From positions 1-7,046 of the forward strand of contig JBBDWJ010000081.1 of the NCBI GenBank assembly GCA_040902925.1: DNA of 7,046 nucleotides. The letters are read 5' to 3'. The stretch comes from JBBDWJ01 sp040902925 (GTDB taxonomy: Bacteria > Acidobacteriota > Terriglobia > Bryobacterales > UBA6623). Every line of letters begins with the position of its first letter. Position 1 is the first letter of the stretch. Positions 1 through 5,132 of this stretch are shown piece after piece. The position numbers and the translations under genes are program-made. The notes under the pieces were generated by a model, which was not told where the DNA came from, did not search any database, and saw only the letters and a program-made list of their open reading frames with translations.

Positions 1-210
1 AGACCAAAGGGCCGCCGGGCGGCCGCGCCCGTCTGGCGGCTTGGTCTGTTGGCGTAGCAACCCGGCTTCTTCCAGCGCCACCAGATGCTGGCGCACGGCG
101 ACGTCGGTGAGCCTCAGCCCTGCCGCTAGTTCCCCAGCCGTCGACGGCCCGGACCGCTTCAGCCGTTCCAGTAGCGTTCGTTTTGCGCCGCTGATGGATT
201 CAGATCCCAT
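1..210 (-). CDS. Winged helix-turn-helix transcriptional regulator, N-terminal part (gene continues beyond left edge)
   Basis: Reading the minus strand from the ATG at 210 gives 70 codons with no stop before the window edge, so the gene is cut by the window rather than broken. The protein starts MGSESISGAKRTLLERLKR, then 'GPSTAGELAAGLRLTDVAVR' leads into a recognition helix (VRQHLVALEEAGLL, about residues 40-53), followed by a wing ending in 'GRGRPAALWS'. This helix-turn-helix plus GRGRP-wing pattern is typical of the ArsR/DeoR-like winged-helix regulators of the COG2345/SufR-like type. The C-terminal sensing part is not visible, so the ligand is unknown. A GAGGAA Shine-Dalgarno-like run (223-228) sits 12 bases from the ATG and 3 bases from an in-frame GTG at 219, so the start could be three codons earlier. 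It diverges from the VOC gene and probably binds the inverted repeat at 383-433 (inference). Confidence 0.82.
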   Translation of the reverse strand, partial: MGSESISGAKRTLLERLKRSGPSTAGELAAGLRLTDVAVRQHLVALEEAGLLRQQTKPPDGRGRPAALWS

Positions 211-220
211 GTTTGTCACT

Positions 221-278
221 GTTCCTCGGCGCGCAATGTTCCTCGACGCGCAGGGTTCCCGATGCACAGGGTTCCTCG
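221..278. repeat. Four 17-bp tandem direct repeats in the leader of the regulator gene
   Basis: The octamer GTTCCTCG occurs at 221, 238 and 271, with a variant GTTCCCGA at 255. The unit length is 17, 17 and 16 bases, with a partly conserved GCGCA tail. On the minus strand each full unit reads CGAGGAAC, so each carries a Shine-Dalgarno-like GAGGAA. The copy nearest the regulator start (221-228) is in position to act as its ribosome binding site. The units are not a multiple of three and show no sign of being coding. They may be iterated binding sites or a slippage-generated duplication of the ribosome-binding region. Confidence 0.6.
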
Positions 279-382
279 GGGGGCTGTCGCTGCCTTCTTT
301 CCTTCACCGGTTTTGAGGTCCGGCTGAGGCGCGTGGCGAAAGCGTGCCGCGCCGCCCTCCGGTTATTTTAAAAAGAGTTTAC

Positions 383-411
383 TTTACAAAATGCCGGATC
401 GGCGGTATATA
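383..411 (+). promoter_or_regulatory. Promoter of the VOC gene (-35 TTTACA, 17-base spacer, -10 TATATA)
   Basis: TTTACA at 383-388 and TATATA at 406-411 are separated by exactly 17 bases, inside a markedly AT-rich island (361-446) in an otherwise GC-rich region. Transcription would begin near 418, giving a leader of about 26 bases that includes the AGGAG at 434-438, six bases before the ATG at 445. On the opposite strand TTTACA (433-428) with a 16-base spacer reaches the same TATATA (411-406). A second promoter for the divergent regulator gene could therefore share the -10 hexamer. Confidence 0.6.
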
Positions 412-433
412 GATAAGTATACACTTTTGTAAA
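383..433. promoter_or_regulatory. Inverted-repeat operator overlapping the divergent promoters
   Basis: TTTACAAAA at 383-391 is repeated as a perfect inverted copy, TTTTGTAAA, at 425-433. The arm centres are 42 bp apart, about four helical turns, so both arms face the same side of the DNA. The right arm is itself a near-perfect palindrome (CTTTTGTAAAAG, 424-435) that touches the Shine-Dalgarno sequence. The left arm covers the -35 box. A dimeric regulator bound at both would block transcription in both directions. The adjacent winged-helix protein is the obvious candidate (inference). A smaller GTATA/TATAC inverted repeat lies between them at 405-422. Confidence 0.55.
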
Positions 434-444
434 AGGAGCCATTT

Positions 445-825
445 ATGTTTTTGGAGCACGTCAACATGTCGGTGGCCGACCTCGAGCACACCATCGCTTT
501 CTATCAGCAACTGTTGGGCCTGAAGGTGCGCTGGCGGGGCACAACGCCCTCCGGCCTGGAAGCCGCTCACGTCGGCGATGAGCGAAACTACCTGGCGTTG
601 TTCGAAGTGGGCGAGCAGGAGCGCAAGGAGGCCGACTACGAGGAGCTTGGCCTGAACCATTTCGGTTTCGTAGTGGACGACCTGGACAACGCCAAGCAAA
701 AACTAGCCGCCCTGAACGTGGTACCGACCATGGAAGCTGATTATGAGCCCGGACGCCGCCTATACTTCCTCGACCCAAACGGCGTGGAGGTCGAACTGGT
801 GCAATATCCCAGCCAGTCCAGCTAA
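445..825 (+). CDS. VOC-superfamily protein (glyoxalase/dioxygenase fold), 126 aa
   Basis: A small protein of the vicinal-oxygen-chelate superfamily (glyoxalase I, bleomycin-resistance, extradiol dioxygenase fold). Two beta-alpha-beta-beta-beta modules are visible: residues 1-55 (starting FLEHVNMSVADLEHTIAFY) and 70-120 (LNHFGFVVDDLDNA to the DPNGVEVELVQY ending). Candidate metal ligands match the glyoxalase I arrangement: H5, E54, H72 and E117. The protein is therefore probably a metal-dependent enzyme rather than a binding-only member. The length is normal for single-domain VOC proteins. The start is supported by AGGAG at 434-438 with a six-base spacing and by the strong promoter upstream. 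It is followed 128 bases later by an FMN reductase-type gene and may be cotranscribed with it. The substrate is not determined by the sequence; glyoxalase-like, quinone-related or thiol-conjugating activities are all possible. Confidence 0.9.
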   Translation: MFLEHVNMSVADLEHTIAFYQQLLGLKVRWRGTTPSGLEAAHVGDERNYLALFEVGEQERKEADYEELGLNHFGFVVDDLDNAKQKLAALNVVPTMEADYEPGRRLYFLDPNGVEVELVQYPSQSS

Positions 826-836
826 GGAGCGCCAAA

Positions 837-868
837 GGGTTTACTGTTGCAGGGCTTACTGTGTTGCA
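837..868. repeat. Short imperfect tandem duplication between the VOC and reductase genes
   Basis: GGGTTTACTGTTGCA (837-851) is followed directly by GGGCTTACTGTGTTGCA (852-868), differing by one substitution and a two-base insertion. It lies in the 128-base gap between the VOC gene and the reductase gene, where I see no other gene, no clear terminator and no convincing promoter. Confidence 0.5.
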
Positions 869-953
869 AGGATCGAAGTCTTGGAGCGACGGAGTGGTAT
901 GGGATTGGTGAATCGTCGAAAACTCAGCGACGGTCTGGAAGGCAAGTAACGCC

Positions 954-1568
954 ATGACAATCGAAGATCGATATTTGGAACCAGCGCCGCCGAAGCCGAA
1001 GCTGCTCGTTATCGGCGCGTCACTGAACCCAAACAGCTCATCCTTCCGGCTGGCGGAAGCCGCCGTGAACGCGGCCGGCCGCGCCGGCGCGGAGGCTGCG
1101 CTGCTCGACTTGCGGCAGTGGGATCTGCCGCTCTGCGACGGAGATGTGTCGTATTCGCATCCCGCTGTCGCGAAGGTCGGCGCGATGATTCAAAACGCCG
1201 ATGCGATCCTGCTGGCGGCGCCAATCTACAACTACGATGTGAACGCCGCCGCCAAGAACCTCATCGAGCTGACGGGCGACGCCTGGGGCGGAAAACCCGT
1301 GGGCTTTTTGTGCGCCGCGGGAGGCAAATCCAGCTACATGGCGCCGATCGGGTTGGCCAACAGCCTGATGTTCGACTTTCGAAGCTGGATTGTGCCGCGC
1401 TTCGTCTATGCAACGCGCGCCGATTTTGATAGTGTCAGCGCGCCGTCGCCGCAGATCGTGGAACGCATCGAGCAGCTCGCGAAAGCGACGGTGGAAATGG
1501 CGCGGGCGTTGGCGTGGGTGCGCAGCGCCCCCGAAGCCGCGCAGGTAGGCGGGGGGCAAGGCGCTTAA
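954..1568 (+). CDS. NAD(P)H-dependent FMN reductase family flavoprotein, 204 aa
   Basis: A flavodoxin-fold oxidoreductase of the NADPH-dependent FMN reductase / azoreductase-like family, expected to bind FMN and pass electrons from NAD(P)H to flavin, quinone or similar acceptors in the cytoplasm. After a ten-residue tail the first strand (KLLVIGAS, 15-23) leads into the phosphate-binding loop with serines at 23 and 28-30. The 'AAPIYNYDVNAAAKNLIEL' segment (88-106) matches the conserved APIYN...K-N region that lines the flavin. 'AAGGKSS' (121-127) is the third flavin-contacting loop. The length is close to the family norm. The ATG at 954 has a GGAAGG about 11 bases upstream, a modest ribosome binding site. 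Its position behind the VOC gene suggests joint control and a role in handling reactive electrophiles or aromatic compounds (inference). The stop codon overlaps that of the convergent methyltransferase gene. Confidence 0.87.
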   Translation: MTIEDRYLEPAPPKPKLLVIGASLNPNSSSFRLAEAAVNAAGRAGAEAALLDLRQWDLPLCDGDVSYSHPAVAKVGAMIQNADAILLAAPIYNYDVNAAAKNLIELTGDAWGGKPVGFLCAAGGKSSYMAPIGLANSLMFDFRSWIVPRFVYATRADFDSVSAPSPQIVERIEQLAKATVEMARALAWVRSAPEAAQVGGGQGA

Positions 1569-2320
1569 CTCGAACGCTGCCGCAGGCGCTCGAACGAGAA
1601 TGGATCGGCGACCGCCCGATGCCAGGCGGTCAATAGCGGCGGCTTTGCATACCACAGCCAAAAATACTGTCCGCCGGCGCCTGTCGAACGCAGCAGCTCA
1701 AAGCCGTTGCGTTCGGCCATCTCCACCGTTTCGCGTTCCGAAAACGGCGCTCCGACCCAGGTATCATCTTCGGTGGACATCGCCTTCGGGCTGCCCTGCA
1801 CCTGAAGCTTGAAAACGGCGCCCGGCCGCAACAGCCGCGAGACCTCACGCACGTAGTTCTCGATGACGCCCTTGCTGGGAATGTGTTGGAAGACGATGAA
1901 GCTAAAAGCGAAATCGAACCGCAGATCGCCCAGCACGCGCAGGTCGGCGCCGCTGCCCTGATGCAGGAAAGCATTCGGACAATCCGCCAGCAGCGTCCGC
2001 CCCCGCTCGACCATTTCACGGCTGACATCCACGCCGTGGGCCTCGCCAAAGAATGAGGCCAGCGCGCGCGTCATGCGCCCGGCGCCGCAGCCGATCTCGA
2101 GCACCCGCATTTTTTTGGGATCTTTGCCGCGGCAAATGACGTCGCGATCGGCTATCACCAACTCGCGGACCGATTCCTCGCCGGAGGCGAAAAACTCCGC
2201 GGGTGTCCAATTATCGCGAGATGACGCGATGTAGTAGAAGGCGTTCTCGCGGGCGCGAGCGTCCCAGTCACGCCGCATTTTGGCTTGGATATCCGGCTTC
2301 CAGTGGGGGGCTTGGGGCAC
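1565..2320 (-). CDS. Class I SAM-dependent methyltransferase, 251 aa
   Basis: A Rossmann-fold methyltransferase of the Methyltransf_11/25 type. Motif I is VLEIGCGAGRMT (73-84), the acidic ribose-binding residue is D98 in GVDVS, the motif IV region is FDFAFSFIVFQHI (135-147), and the post-motif LLRPGAVFKL lies at 163-172. The N-terminal 70 residues (rich in W, R, F and Y, with 'RDWDARARENAFYYIASS') form a lid region common in small-molecule methyltransferases. No substrate-specific domain is recognisable. The start is a GTG at 2320, supported by GGAGG eight bases upstream; an internal ATG at 2278 has no such site. The gene ends in the tetranucleotide TTAA shared with the stop of the convergent FMN reductase gene. 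It is divergent from pgeF with a 79-base gap. Confidence 0.9.
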   Translation of the reverse strand: MPQAPHWKPDIQAKMRRDWDARARENAFYYIASSRDNWTPAEFFASGEESVRELVIADRDVICRGKDPKKMRVLEIGCGAGRMTRALASFFGEAHGVDVSREMVERGRTLLADCPNAFLHQGSGADLRVLGDLRFDFAFSFIVFQHIPSKGVIENYVREVSRLLRPGAVFKLQVQGSPKAMSTEDDTWVGAPFSERETVEMAERNGFELLRSTGAGGQYFWLWYAKPPLLTAWHRAVADPFSFERLRQRSS

Positions 2321-2328
2321 GTAGCCGT

Positions 2329-2333
2329 CCTCC
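2329..2333 (-). promoter_or_regulatory. Ribosome binding site deciding the GTG start of the methyltransferase
   Basis: The minus strand reads GGAGG followed by eight bases and then GTG at 2320. This is the strongest Shine-Dalgarno match in the window together with the one before the VOC gene, and it fixes the non-ATG start. Confidence 0.7.
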
Positions 2334-2399
2334 AGTCAAAGGGTCATCTTAATACGCATGCCGGCGTCCGCGCCGCTGCTACCATAATTCGAGAAACTC

Positions 2400-3164
2400 G
2401 TGAGTTTTCAACTCGACTCAGCCGGCGTTTTTCGCCTCGAAGCCTGGCAGCGGCTGCCCTGGCTGCTGCACGGATTTACGACACGGCATAGCGGCGACTT
2501 CGCCGGCCTCGCGCCCGACCCCGAGGCTCTTCGCAGGCTCGGGGCCGACGGCATGCCGCTGACCACGGTCCGGCAAGTGCATTCCGACCGCATCCGCCTG
2601 CTCGCCGCCGGGGAAAGCGCCTGGGAGCCGTCCAGCCGCCCGGAAGCGGACGCCATGGTCTCGGCTCTCGCGGGCCGCTTGCTGGGCGTACGCACCGCGG
2701 ACTGCCTGCCTCTGCTGCTGGTCGATCGCGGCCGGCGCGCCGTGGCAGCCATCCATGCGGGATGGCGCGGCACGCATCAACAGATCGCCGCGCGGGCCGT
2801 CGAAGCCATGCGCACCCATTTCGGTTCCGCGCCGCACGATCTGGAAGCGGCTATCGGCCCTGGCATCAAGGCCTGCTGCTTCGAGGTCGGCCCCGAGGTC
2901 GCTGAGCAGTTTGATTCCAGCTTGGTCCTCGCCCCTGAACCAGGCGTTGCGTCATCGGGGGAGTCCCGGGAAAAGTCCCGCCAAAAACCCCACCTCGACC
3001 TCGTCGAAGCCAACCGGCGACAGTTGCAGGAACAGGGAATTCCGGAGCGGGCCGTATGGTCCTCAATCCACTGCACTTGCTGCCGGGAAGCCGACTTTTT
3101 TTCCTACCGCCGGGGTGGAGACACTGCCCGCATGCTCGCATTCATCGGCATCAAAGCCGCCTAA
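2400..3164 (+). CDS. pgeF: PgeF/YfiH-family purine nucleoside phosphorylase (multicopper polyphenol oxidase-like), 254 aa
   Basis: A member of the YfiH/LACC1 family. Characterised members act on purine nucleosides (adenosine or inosine phosphorolysis and adenosine deamination), and E. coli PgeF also keeps peptidoglycan precursors correct. The conserved blocks are all present in order: QVHSDR (59-64), ADAMVS (83-88), the GVRTADCLPLLLVD block (96-109), AAIHAGWRG (116-124), AIGPGIKACCFEVGPEV (151-167), DLVEAN (200-205), SSIHCTCC (221-228) and FFSYRRGGDTAR (233-244). The putative metal and catalytic residues H61, C102 and H119 are intact. The loop at about 178-198 is a variable, charged insertion whose DNA contains a GTCCCG direct repeat. 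The start is a GTG at 2400 without a clear Shine-Dalgarno; CATAAT at 2383-2388 may be a -10 box very close to the start. It stands alone, divergent from the methyltransferase. Confidence 0.92.
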   Translation: MSFQLDSAGVFRLEAWQRLPWLLHGFTTRHSGDFAGLAPDPEALRRLGADGMPLTTVRQVHSDRIRLLAAGESAWEPSSRPEADAMVSALAGRLLGVRTADCLPLLLVDRGRRAVAAIHAGWRGTHQQIAARAVEAMRTHFGSAPHDLEAAIGPGIKACCFEVGPEVAEQFDSSLVLAPEPGVASSGESREKSRQKPHLDLVEANRRQLQEQGIPERAVWSSIHCTCCREADFFSYRRGGDTARMLAFIGIKAA

Positions 3165-3285
3165 TCCGCCACGCTGAGGGAACCGCGCTCGATTTCGATG
3201 CCCTCGATTTCAGGTATTCCGCGCACCACGGGCGAGTACGGACCTTGACGCCAGAGAGTGAACCGGGACGGGTTTCGAGGAAAGA

Positions 3286-3374
3286 TGGTGCGCAAGAGAG
3301 GACTTGAACCTCCACGGGATTTAACTCCCACTAGGACCTGAACCTAGCGCGTCTGCCAATTTCGCCACTTGCGC
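3286..3374 (-). tRNA. tRNA-Leu, anticodon CAG, with encoded CCA
   Basis: On the minus strand the acceptor stem GCGCAAG (3374-3368) pairs with CTTGCGC (3296-3290). It is followed by discriminator A (3289) and a genome-encoded CCA (3288-3286). The D arm is GCG...CGC with the GG of the loop in 'AAATTGGCAGA'. The anticodon stem CTAGG/CCTAG encloses the loop TTCAGGT, giving anticodon CAG (3340-3338), which reads CUG leucine codons. The long variable arm GGGA-GTTAAA-TCCC marks a class II tRNA. The T stem and loop GGAGG-TTCAAGT-CCTCT contain one G-U pair. All arms pair, so the gene looks functional. It stands alone, downstream of the vapBC operon on the same strand. Confidence 0.97.
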
Positions 3375-3482
3375 AAGAAAATGGGCTAACGGACGAGAGC
3401 CCTCTTCCTACGTTACGTACCAACCCTGACTGCTGTCAACTCGAAGCGTGTCGTTCAGGAAAGCGAAACCTTGAAGAACATT

Positions 3483-3504
3483 CCATGCGCCAGCGAACGC
3501 ATGG
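3483..3504 (-). terminator. Hairpin downstream of the vapC stop, possible terminator
   Basis: CCATGCG (3483-3489) and CGCATGG (3498-3504) form a perfect seven-pair stem with an eight-base loop, 16 bases beyond the vapC stop. On the minus strand it is followed by a loosely T-rich stretch (AATGTTCTTC), not a strong U-tract, so it is at best a weak intrinsic terminator. The rest of the 3375-3520 gap contains an 11-base palindrome (TACGTTACGTA, 3409-3419) and no gene. Confidence 0.4.
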
Positions 3505-3520
3505 GGACGCGGCAGGGCGA

Positions 3521-3925
3521 TTACGCACCGATGGGATGGTAGTCCACGATGACTTGCGGAATCCTCTGAAAATGGGCGTCTGTCGTTAGGATTCTTAGTC
3601 CTAGCTGCATCGCGCTGGCGGCGATCCAAAGGTCATTTGTAGGCACCGGTCTACCTTGCCTTCTGAGGTACTGAAAAATCTCCGCGTAGCGGACTGCGGT
3701 CTCTGCGTCGATCCCCGCGACGCGCACGCGCGACGGCTGGAGGAACCGTTCCAGCACGCGTTCATTCTCGGCTCTTCGGGAGCCTCCCAGGAATCCCACC
3801 CGTAGCTCGGCGATCACCACTGGCGTCAAAAAGATCGACTCTGCCCGCTGCAGGGCCAGACGGATCGCCTCATGTCCAGCCATGAAGGCCGAGTACGCGG
3901 AGGTGTCAGCAAGCAGGCTGCTCAT
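3521..3925 (-). CDS. vapC: PIN-domain ribonuclease toxin of a type II toxin-antitoxin system (VapC/FitB-like), 134 aa
   Basis: A single PIN domain of the VapC/FitB class, which cuts RNA (often tRNA or rRNA in characterised members) using Mg2+ held by acidic residues. The four expected acids are visible: D7 in LLADTSAYS, E40 in VVIAELRVGF, D98 in PTNDLWIAASA and D116 in LTTDAHFQRIP. The toxin therefore appears catalytically intact. The length of 134 residues is normal. The ATG at 3925 overlaps the TGA of the antitoxin gene as ATGA, which implies translational coupling. The operon would be autoregulated through the boxes at 4204-4234. Cellular target unknown. Confidence 0.95.
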   Translation of the reverse strand: MSSLLADTSAYSAFMAGHEAIRLALQRAESIFLTPVVIAELRVGFLGGSRRAENERVLERFLQPSRVRVAGIDAETAVRYAEIFQYLRRQGRPVPTNDLWIAASAMQLGLRILTTDAHFQRIPQVIVDYHPIGA

Positions 3926-4182
3926 TTCCAGACGTCAGATTCTATTGCCCGCTGCTCCCGCAGTGTCTCGTTGAAGGCCGCGGCTTCCTCGGGCGACCAA
4001 GACCCCGCCAGCTCGTCCAAGTCATGATGCAGCCCGGTGGGTTCGGGTTTGGACGAATCGCAAAAGTATTCCTCCAGGATCTTCAAGATGGTACGGCTGG
4101 CGCTAGTGCCGCGGTCTCTGGCCCTGGCGGCGAGCCCACGCGCCACCTCTGGCGGGATGTTGCGCAGAGTAATCACCTTCAT
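3922..4182 (-). CDS. vapB: FitA-like ribbon-helix-helix antitoxin, partner of the PIN toxin, 86 aa
   Basis: The N-terminal half is a ribbon-helix-helix DNA-binding domain: strand KVITLRNI (2-9), helix starting PPEVARGLAARARDRG (10-25), then the second helix SASRTILKILEEYF (27-40). The C-terminal tail has the pattern typical of toxin-wrapping FitA/VapB tails: D-L-D-E-L-A-G-S-W-S-P-E-E-A (54-67), F70, R78-A-I-E-S-D and the terminal VWK. I chose the ATG at 4182 because the domain's first strand begins there. An in-frame ATG at 4233 would add 17 residues (MHHIAMHID...) encoded by the operator boxes and is unlikely. No Shine-Dalgarno precedes the chosen start, and a TACAAT -10-like box ends only nine bases upstream, so the mRNA may be leaderless or nearly so. 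Overlaps vapC by four bases. Confidence 0.92.
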   Translation of the reverse strand: MKVITLRNIPPEVARGLAARARDRGTSASRTILKILEEYFCDSSKPEPTGLHHDLDELAGSWSPEEAAAFNETLREQRAIESDVWK

Positions 4183-4191
4183 ACGCGATCT

Positions 4192-4234
4192 ATTGTAGCA
4201 ACTTGCATCGATGTGCATCGCTATATGATGCATC
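4192..4234 (-). promoter_or_regulatory. vapBC promoter and probable autoregulatory operator
   Basis: TACAAT on the minus strand (4197-4192) is a good -10 box. Upstream lie repeated TGCATC/GATGCA boxes: TGCATC at 4204-4209 and 4214-4219, and the eight-base palindrome GATGCATC at 4227-4234. TGCATC (4214-4219) and GATGCA (4227-4232) form a perfect inverted repeat with a seven-base spacer. VapBC and FitAB complexes usually bind such inverted repeats at their own promoter, so these are the likely operator sites. No good -35 hexamer is seen at the expected distance. Confidence 0.55.
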
Positions 4235-4263
4235 CCAGCGGTGTGGCGCGGATATCACGCTGG
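4235..4263. other. Inverted repeat between the TauE/SafE gene and the vapBC promoter
   Basis: CCAGCG (4235-4240) pairs with CGCTGG (4258-4263), and the stem can extend by a TG/CA pair with one bulged base. It lies 14 bases beyond the transporter stop on the minus strand. With no U-tract it is not a classical terminator, but it could separate the transporter transcript from the toxin-antitoxin operon. It directly abuts the GATGCATC palindrome of the operator. Confidence 0.35.
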
Positions 4264-4277
4264 AAGCAAATGCCCGC

Positions 4278-5072
4278 TCAAACCAGCCCGGCCGCGATGG
4301 CCGCGCCGAGGACTAACAGCAGCGCCCCCACCAGGCGGCGGAGCGAGTGCAGGGTTACTTTGTGCATCAGACGGGCGCCGAGGAAAGAGCCGAGAAAAGC
4401 GGCCACGGTGGCTGTCGCCAGCAGGCTTAAGGCCCGTTCGTTGGCCAATGCGCCCAGATCGTCCTTTAGAACCAACGAGCTGTAAATCGTTAGCCGGGCG
4501 AAATCGACAGCCACGGCGCACACAACCCCGGTGCCAATAAACGACTCTTTGGAAAGCCCGGTTTGAATCAGGAATGCCGAACGCAACGCCCCCTGGTGAC
4601 CGGAGATGCCCCCAAACAGGCCCGAAAGAAACCCTCCCAGGGGGAGGTACTTTTTGTTTATCTGGAGCCGGTCGAAGAATGGAACGATGTCGAGCAAGGC
4701 GAACCCGGCGATGAGAACTCCCATCAGAATGCCGATCCAAGTGGCGCGAAAGGTACGGTCAGCGAGGGAATACTCCGTAATCGGCGCGAGCTCAGAAACA
4801 TAGCCGAGCAGCAGCGCGCCCAGGAATGCCGCGGGAACCGCCGGGAGGCCAAATCGCAGCGCGACCGGCCAGCTCGCGTGTCGGCCCACCAGCGCCAGCT
4901 TAAACAGGTTGTTCGCCAGATGCACGATCGCTGTCGCCGCGACGGCGATCTCGAGCGGGAAGAACAAGGCGAACACCGGCAGCAGCAGCGAGCCTAGGCC
5001 GAAACCGGAAAACAGCGTCAGCCCGGCCACCAGCAGCGCCGATAGAGCAACGATGAGGTGATCCCAATGCAT
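4278..5072 (-). CDS. TauE/SafE-family (sulfite exporter-like) membrane transporter, 264 aa
   Basis: A polytopic inner-membrane protein of the TauE/SafE family (DUF81), whose members are implicated in export of sulfite, sulfoacetate or other organosulfur anions. Hydrophobic segments lie at about 6-36, 43-62, 71-91, 112-131, 143-170, 176-198, 213-233 and 245-263. The two related half-repeats begin with 'GLTLFSGFGLGSLLLPVFAL' (17-36) and 'GGFLSGLFGGISGHQGALRS' (146-165), the Gly-rich signature positions of the family. Length 264 is normal. The ATG at 5072 is preceded by GGAAAG close to the start and a possible promoter at 5102-5130. It is divergent from the gamma-glutamyltransferase gene. A shared sulfur or glutathione link with that enzyme is conceivable but unproven. 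Substrate cannot be read from the sequence. Confidence 0.9.
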   Translation of the reverse strand: MHWDHLIVALSALLVAGLTLFSGFGLGSLLLPVFALFFPLEIAVAATAIVHLANNLFKLALVGRHASWPVALRFGLPAVPAAFLGALLLGYVSELAPITEYSLADRTFRATWIGILMGVLIAGFALLDIVPFFDRLQINKKYLPLGGFLSGLFGGISGHQGALRSAFLIQTGLSKESFIGTGVVCAVAVDFARLTIYSSLVLKDDLGALANERALSLLATATVAAFLGSFLGARLMHKVTLHSLRRLVGALLLVLGAAIAAGLV

Positions 5073-5101
5073 CTCTTTCCGCTCAAGAGGCGTTACCCAA
5101 A

Positions 5102-5130
5102 AGAATAGTCCGCTGGCATGCTGCTGGAAA
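5102..5130 (-). promoter_or_regulatory. Possible promoter of the TauE/SafE gene
   Basis: On the minus strand TTTCCA (5130-5125) and TATTCT (5107-5102) are separated by 17 bases, each matching four of six consensus positions. The predicted start would leave a leader of roughly 22 bases before the ATG at 5072. Confidence 0.3.
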
Positions 5131-5132
5131 CC

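Noticed and set aside
221..278. CRISPR-like array
   Set aside because: Units are contiguous 17-base tandem repeats with no unique spacers, far too short for a CRISPR array, and no cas gene is present.
41..316. 91-codon plus-strand frame at the left end
   Set aside because: It lies antisense to the winged-helix regulator, whose minus-strand translation is clearly a helix-turn-helix protein; the plus frame is serine/arginine-rich and resembles nothing.
743..949. 68-codon plus-strand frame filling the VOC-reductase gap
   Set aside because: It overlaps the end of the VOC gene in another frame, has no recognisable domain and no ribosome binding site.
461..955. 164-codon minus-strand frame across the VOC gene
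   Set aside because: Arginine/proline-rich shadow of the VOC gene and the gap after it; the VOC frame has conserved motifs and a good ribosome binding site.
1038..1661. 207-codon minus-strand frame opposite the FMN reductase gene
   Set aside because: Antisense shadow caused by high GC; the plus frame carries all flavodoxin-fold motifs.
3286..3374. tRNA-Leu as an integration site for the vapBC pair
   Set aside because: The pair lies on the 5' side of the tRNA, no duplicated tRNA 3' fragment or integrase is visible, so there is no sign of tRNA-directed integration.
4183..4233. Upstream in-frame ATG giving a 103-residue antitoxin
   Set aside because: The extra 17 residues are encoded by the operator boxes and the -10 box, and the ribbon-helix-helix domain starts naturally at the ATG at 4182.
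4563..4997. 144-codon plus-strand frame opposite the TauE/SafE gene
   Set aside because: Highly charged Arg/Gln/Glu shadow of a hydrophobic membrane protein; typical antisense artefact.
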